A DNA stretch of 34,418 nt, from contig PWXP01000478.1 in assembly GCA_003561895.1 (NCBI GenBank), forward strand, positions 1 to 34,418. Direction: 5' to 3'. The translations under genes and the position numbers were made by a program. Shown here piece after piece: positions 31,694 through 34,418 of this stretch. Under the pieces are notes generated by a model. The model saw only the letters and a program-made list of their open reading frames with translations. It was not told the origin of the DNA and searched no databases. Position 1 is the first letter of the stretch. Every line of letters starts with the position of its first letter. This DNA is from Planctomycetaceae bacterium. Lineage in GTDB: Bacteria > Planctomycetota > Planctomycetia > Pirellulales > Thermoguttaceae.

Positions 31694-32986
31694 TTGGCCC
31701 GACAATTCCTATCCATCGCACGCTGGAAAGACGTCAGCATGCACTCCAACCTGATGCTGGCGATGGGGGCGGCAGCCACGCTCGCAATACCGGGCGGATA
31801 CTGGCTCGGGAACCTGTTGTTGGGGGGTTGCGGGCTCTTGCGCTGGAAAGGGCTGAGGTTGTTGTTCGGCGATGCCGGCGACTTCCGTTGGTTCCTGTTT
31901 GCGTGCGTGGCTTTCGTAGCGGGCAACGGTGTGCTCCTGGCCTATCACGGGGAGCCCGCCAGCGCCTACGAATACCTGATTCCCTTCTTGATTACCCCCA
32001 TTTTGCTGAATGGTCTGCGGAGGCAAGCCGTCAGTCCACATTTCCTTTTTGCCGGCTTTGCTCTCGCTGCCTTGGCAGCCGGCCTCCTAGCCATTGAACA
32101 AGTGTTGGTTTCGGGTGACCATGGGCGGGCAATCGGCCACATCAAGCCAATTGCTTTTGGGAACCTGTCGATTGTGGCTGCAACCGTTTCGCTGATGGGA
32201 CTGACGTACCAACCCAAGAAATCTTCTTTCTCCTTGCGGATGCTTCTTGTCAGCGGCCTGTCGTTCGGTCTGGTTGCGTCTTTACTGAGCGGCAGCAAGG
32301 GAGGCTGGTTGGCCGTTCTCGTGGTAGGCCCCGTTTTGCTTTATCCGGTCTACCGGACGTTGGATAGAAGGACGGCCATCATTATTTCGCCGATGCTGGT
32401 AGCCGGTTTGGGTTTTGCCATGGCCGTTCCCCAAAGCCCCGTGCCGAACCGCCTGTATCAGGTAGTCAGTTTCATGTATGCGTCCGACGCGGAAGACCGG
32501 ATGAACGATGGTTCTTTGAGCCCCCGGCTGTCGATGTGGCGCTATGTGCTGGCGGATGGAGTGTGGCGCAGTCCCTTCATCGGTTCGTCGCGAGCCGCCC
32601 TTTTTGAACAGCAGAAAAAGGCGATAGAAGAAGGTTCTGCGCCGGGTCTAGAGCGTGCATGGAGCCATTTCCACAATGAGTTGTTGGACACACTGATCAC
32701 CAAAGGTTTGGCCGGAGCTGCTCTGCTGGCGTTGTTGTTCTTCTCGGCGTTCTGCTTCTTTATCAGGCGCGTACGCGACATTGCCCCCGGGCAAAGGGCG
32801 CTGGGCTGGCTGGGAGTGATTGTTTTGCTGGAGTTTGCGGTATTCTCGCTCACCGACATCCTGTTCCAAGTCAACGCGGTGCGCAGTGTATTCGTGTTTG
32901 TCATCGTCTCTCTTGCCTCGTTGATTCTTGCGGGAGAGCAAGGGTCTGCGGCTCCGGCCTCATCCGACAGCCAGGATGCCGCGTGA
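31694..32986 (+). CDS. O-antigen ligase/polymerase-like membrane protein
   Basis: About 430 residues. A TTG at 31694 has AGAGGAGA five to six bases ahead; an ATG at 31739 is the alternative and gives a cleaner membrane start. About ten or more hydrophobic helices are visible. A hydrophilic, probably external loop lies in the second half: SPRLSMWRYVLADGVWRSPFIGSSRAALFEQQKKAIEEG...SHFHNELLDTLITKGLAGAALLALLFF. The R-x-x-W-x-x-a...P-x-G-x-G-like region and the H-N-x-x-L-x-x-x-x-x-x-G segment are the signature of the Wzy_C/RfaL superfamily. It joins or polymerises lipid-linked glycans at the outer face of the inner membrane. It converges tail to tail with the glycosyltransferase, 4 bases between stops. 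Confidence 0.85.
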   Translation: MARQFLSIARWKDVSMHSNLMLAMGAAATLAIPGGYWLGNLLLGGCGLLRWKGLRLLFGDAGDFRWFLFACVAFVAGNGVLLAYHGEPASAYEYLIPFLITPILLNGLRRQAVSPHFLFAGFALAALAAGLLAIEQVLVSGDHGRAIGHIKPIAFGNLSIVAATVSLMGLTYQPKKSSFSLRMLLVSGLSFGLVASLLSGSKGGWLAVLVVGPVLLYPVYRTLDRRTAIIISPMLVAGLGFAMAVPQSPVPNRLYQVVSFMYASDAEDRMNDGSLSPRLSMWRYVLADGVWRSPFIGSSRAALFEQQKKAIEEGSAPGLERAWSHFHNELLDTLITKGLAGAALLALLFFSAFCFFIRRVRDIAPGQRALGWLGVIVLLEFAVFSLTDILFQVNAVRSVFVFVIVSLASLILAGEQGSAAPASSDSQDAA

Positions 32987-32990
32987 GCGT

Positions 32991-33995
32991 TTACCGGGAG
33001 GCGTCCAATACCCGCCTGTAGAAATCCGCCGTCCTGGCGATCTGCCGGTGACGGTCAAATGCGCTGAGGTCGAAAGCACAACGATTCCGCATCGCAATGC
33101 CAACCTCCAGCCGTGCCTCGCGAAGGGCCGCCGCCAATGCTGGCGTGTCGCCGACCGGCACCAGTCGAGCAGGCTGTCCGCGCAACAGTTCCTGCGCCCC
33201 CTTGGTTTCGGTAGCGATAATGGCGCAGCCGGCCGCGGTGGCCTCGATCAGCACCAACGGAAACGTTTCCGCGTGCGAGGGCATGATAAACACGTCCAGG
33301 GCGGCCATCCATGCGGGCGCGTCGGGCCGGTCGCCCGCGAAATGGATTCGGTGGTCGGCCGCCGCTCGCGCCCTTGCTCGAGGCAAGTCCTTGCCTTTAC
33401 CCACAATTAGCAGCCGGACATCCTCCCCTTCAAGGGTCGCGAAGGCGTCGATCAGGTCGAAAACCCCTTTCGCTCGAAGCACACGGCCTACCGAGCCAAA
33501 CAAAACGTCTGACTGAGGAATACCAAACTCCTTGCGAATGGCTGTGGTGCAGACGGATGGTCCGCTGGCCCGCAGCCAGTTCCAAATCGTGACCGCAGGG
33601 CCAGGATAGCGGGACATTCCGTCGCTTTGATGGTCGGCCACCCGGATGACCCCATCCGAACGCATGTGGCTTCGTGCCTTGAACTCGCCGTGAATGGTCG
33701 AGACGACCGGGGTTCCGTGCTTAAGCCGGTTCGCCACGCGTGCTGCCAAGCTCTGGTGGGAATGGATGATGTCCGGCCGAAACGACCGAATGATGCGTGC
33801 CAGGCGATAATGGGTGAAACCACGCCGCACCTGCACTTGGGCGACCGCCCCCTTTGTGTAACGGTTCACAAAAGGGCCCAGCCGGTCCGCCACGAGCACT
33901 TCGTGCCCAAGGGATTTCAGGCCAAGCGCCAGGTCCGCGTGGTGAAAGGCCGAACCGCCCACCGTGCGGCACAAATTGACTTGCAAGATCCGCAT
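32991..33995 (-). CDS. Glycosyltransferase, GT4 family
   Basis: 334 residues from the ATG at 33995 (MRILQVNLCRTVGGSAFHHADLALGLKSLGHEV), the standard GT-B opening with its glycine loop; two upstream in-frame ATGs were set aside because they add a non-conserved leader. Acceptor domain: PDIIHSHQSLAARVANRL. Donor domain: GSVGRVLRAKGVFDLIDAF (about 168-186), where R and K bind nucleotide phosphates, and HAETFPLVLIEATAAGCAIIAT (about 241-262), which holds the E-x7-E motif. It transfers a sugar from a nucleotide sugar, retaining configuration; the sugar is unknown. It likely works with the ligase and sulfotransferase in a surface glycan. Confidence 0.93.
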   Translation of the reverse strand: MRILQVNLCRTVGGSAFHHADLALGLKSLGHEVLVADRLGPFVNRYTKGAVAQVQVRRGFTHYRLARIIRSFRPDIIHSHQSLAARVANRLKHGTPVVSTIHGEFKARSHMRSDGVIRVADHQSDGMSRYPGPAVTIWNWLRASGPSVCTTAIRKEFGIPQSDVLFGSVGRVLRAKGVFDLIDAFATLEGEDVRLLIVGKGKDLPRARARAAADHRIHFAGDRPDAPAWMAALDVFIMPSHAETFPLVLIEATAAGCAIIATETKGAQELLRGQPARLVPVGDTPALAAALREARLEVGIAMRNRCAFDLSAFDRHRQIARTADFYRRVLDASR

Positions 33996-34394
33996 GCTCG
34001 CTCTCATCGAACGAAATGGCCAGAATGGGGGGGGCAGCCTCCATGCAGGTTGCATTCAGAACCGCCTTTTCGTTCCGCTCGACTGCCCCGAACTATTCAT
34101 CATCGGCGCAGTGCCTTTTGTCGATTGCACCCCAACCGGACACAGGAACCCCAAAGCCCAGAATAGCATAAGCCTTCAGATGCACAAAGTGCACTGCCCC
34201 CCCAAGACGAGCCGCATGAGTCGCGGCAGTCGAATGGACGCCAAAGCCGCACATGCGCGCACGGAGCCCCACCGTACCCCCCAGGAGACGGCTAGATATT
34301 GACCTTGTATCGCTTATCCCGGATTTCTATACTGCCGACGGTTTATCAGGTAGTGGCCGGTTCGAAGGAGCGGGTTGCCAAACCATAGGAATCC
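33996..34394. other. Intergenic stretch at the right edge
   Basis: About 400 bases without a supported gene. It must contain the glycosyltransferase promoter on the minus strand, which I could not pick out, and it contains the candidate + promoter at 34305. A small palindrome TGCACAAAGTGCA lies at 34181-34193. Confidence 0.5.
34305..34333 (+). promoter_or_regulatory. Sigma-70-like promoter near the right edge
   Basis: TTGTAT (34305-34310) and TATACT (34328-34333) with 17 bases between. The -10 is five of six to consensus, the -35 four of six. It reads toward the ATG at 34395. Confidence 0.5.
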
Positions 34395-34418
34395 ATGATG
34401 ACTCGTTCGGATACGGGC
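34395..34418 (+). CDS. Start of a gene running off the window
   Basis: ATG ATG ACT CGT TCG GAT ACG GGC is open to the edge, with AGGAA four bases ahead and a fair promoter 60 bases upstream. Only eight codons (MMTRSDTG) are visible, so nothing can be said about the product. Confidence 0.35.

Overview
The window is a GC-rich bacterial segment carrying a nearly continuous flagellar gene cluster on the + strand (about 3.9 to 29.0 kb). It is flanked by short accessory regions full of decayed genes and small inverted-repeat elements. The gene content (long FlgE with extra modules, FlbD, a MotE-like protein after fliJ, a sigma-54 kinase/regulator pair at the head, many intergenic hairpin repeats) fits a flagellated planctomycete-like bacterium. 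That placement is an inference from style and has not been tested by any search.

Left flank (1-3868): the 3' end of serS, a convergent YjbQ-family gene, a decayed REP-associated transposase, a frameshifted DUF4258-like gene, one intact unknown gene with an integrase-like N-terminus (1950-2642), and a dead transposase gene split by a 130-bp miniature element. Two elements with the same termini (CCCGGATTATTCA...) can be excised on paper with a 4-bp target duplication. Doing so restores a shorter serS end in one case and the transposase motif GIPCGSGAIES in the other.

Flagellar region (3869-29007): a membrane-anchored TPR protein, FlgN-like chaperone, soluble histidine kinase and NtrC-type regulator come first. 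A well-matched sigma-54 promoter then precedes flgB-flgC-fliE-fliF-fliG-fliH-fliI-fliJ-motE-like-fliK-flgD-flgE-flbD-motA-motB-fliL-fliN-fliO-fliP-fliQ-fliR-flhB. Together these encode the rod base, MS ring, part of the C ring, the export gate and ATPase, the hook and the stator. Missing here are fliM, flhA, flgG/H/I, flgK/L and flagellin. FliN carries three FliM-N-like acidic peptides in front of its SpoA domain. The four largest gaps inside the run (flgD-flgE, flgE-flbD, motB-fliL, fliN-fliO) each hold an inverted-repeat element.

Right flank (29008-34418): a terminator-like hairpin, a Fic-family pseudogene that has lost its catalytic middle, a second 165-bp copy of the serS-type element, and then a cell-surface polysaccharide group. 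That group has a sulfotransferase (-), an O-antigen-ligase-like membrane protein (+) behind a near-consensus sigma-70 promoter, and a GT4 glycosyltransferase (-). A new gene probably begins at the right edge behind another sigma-70-like promoter.
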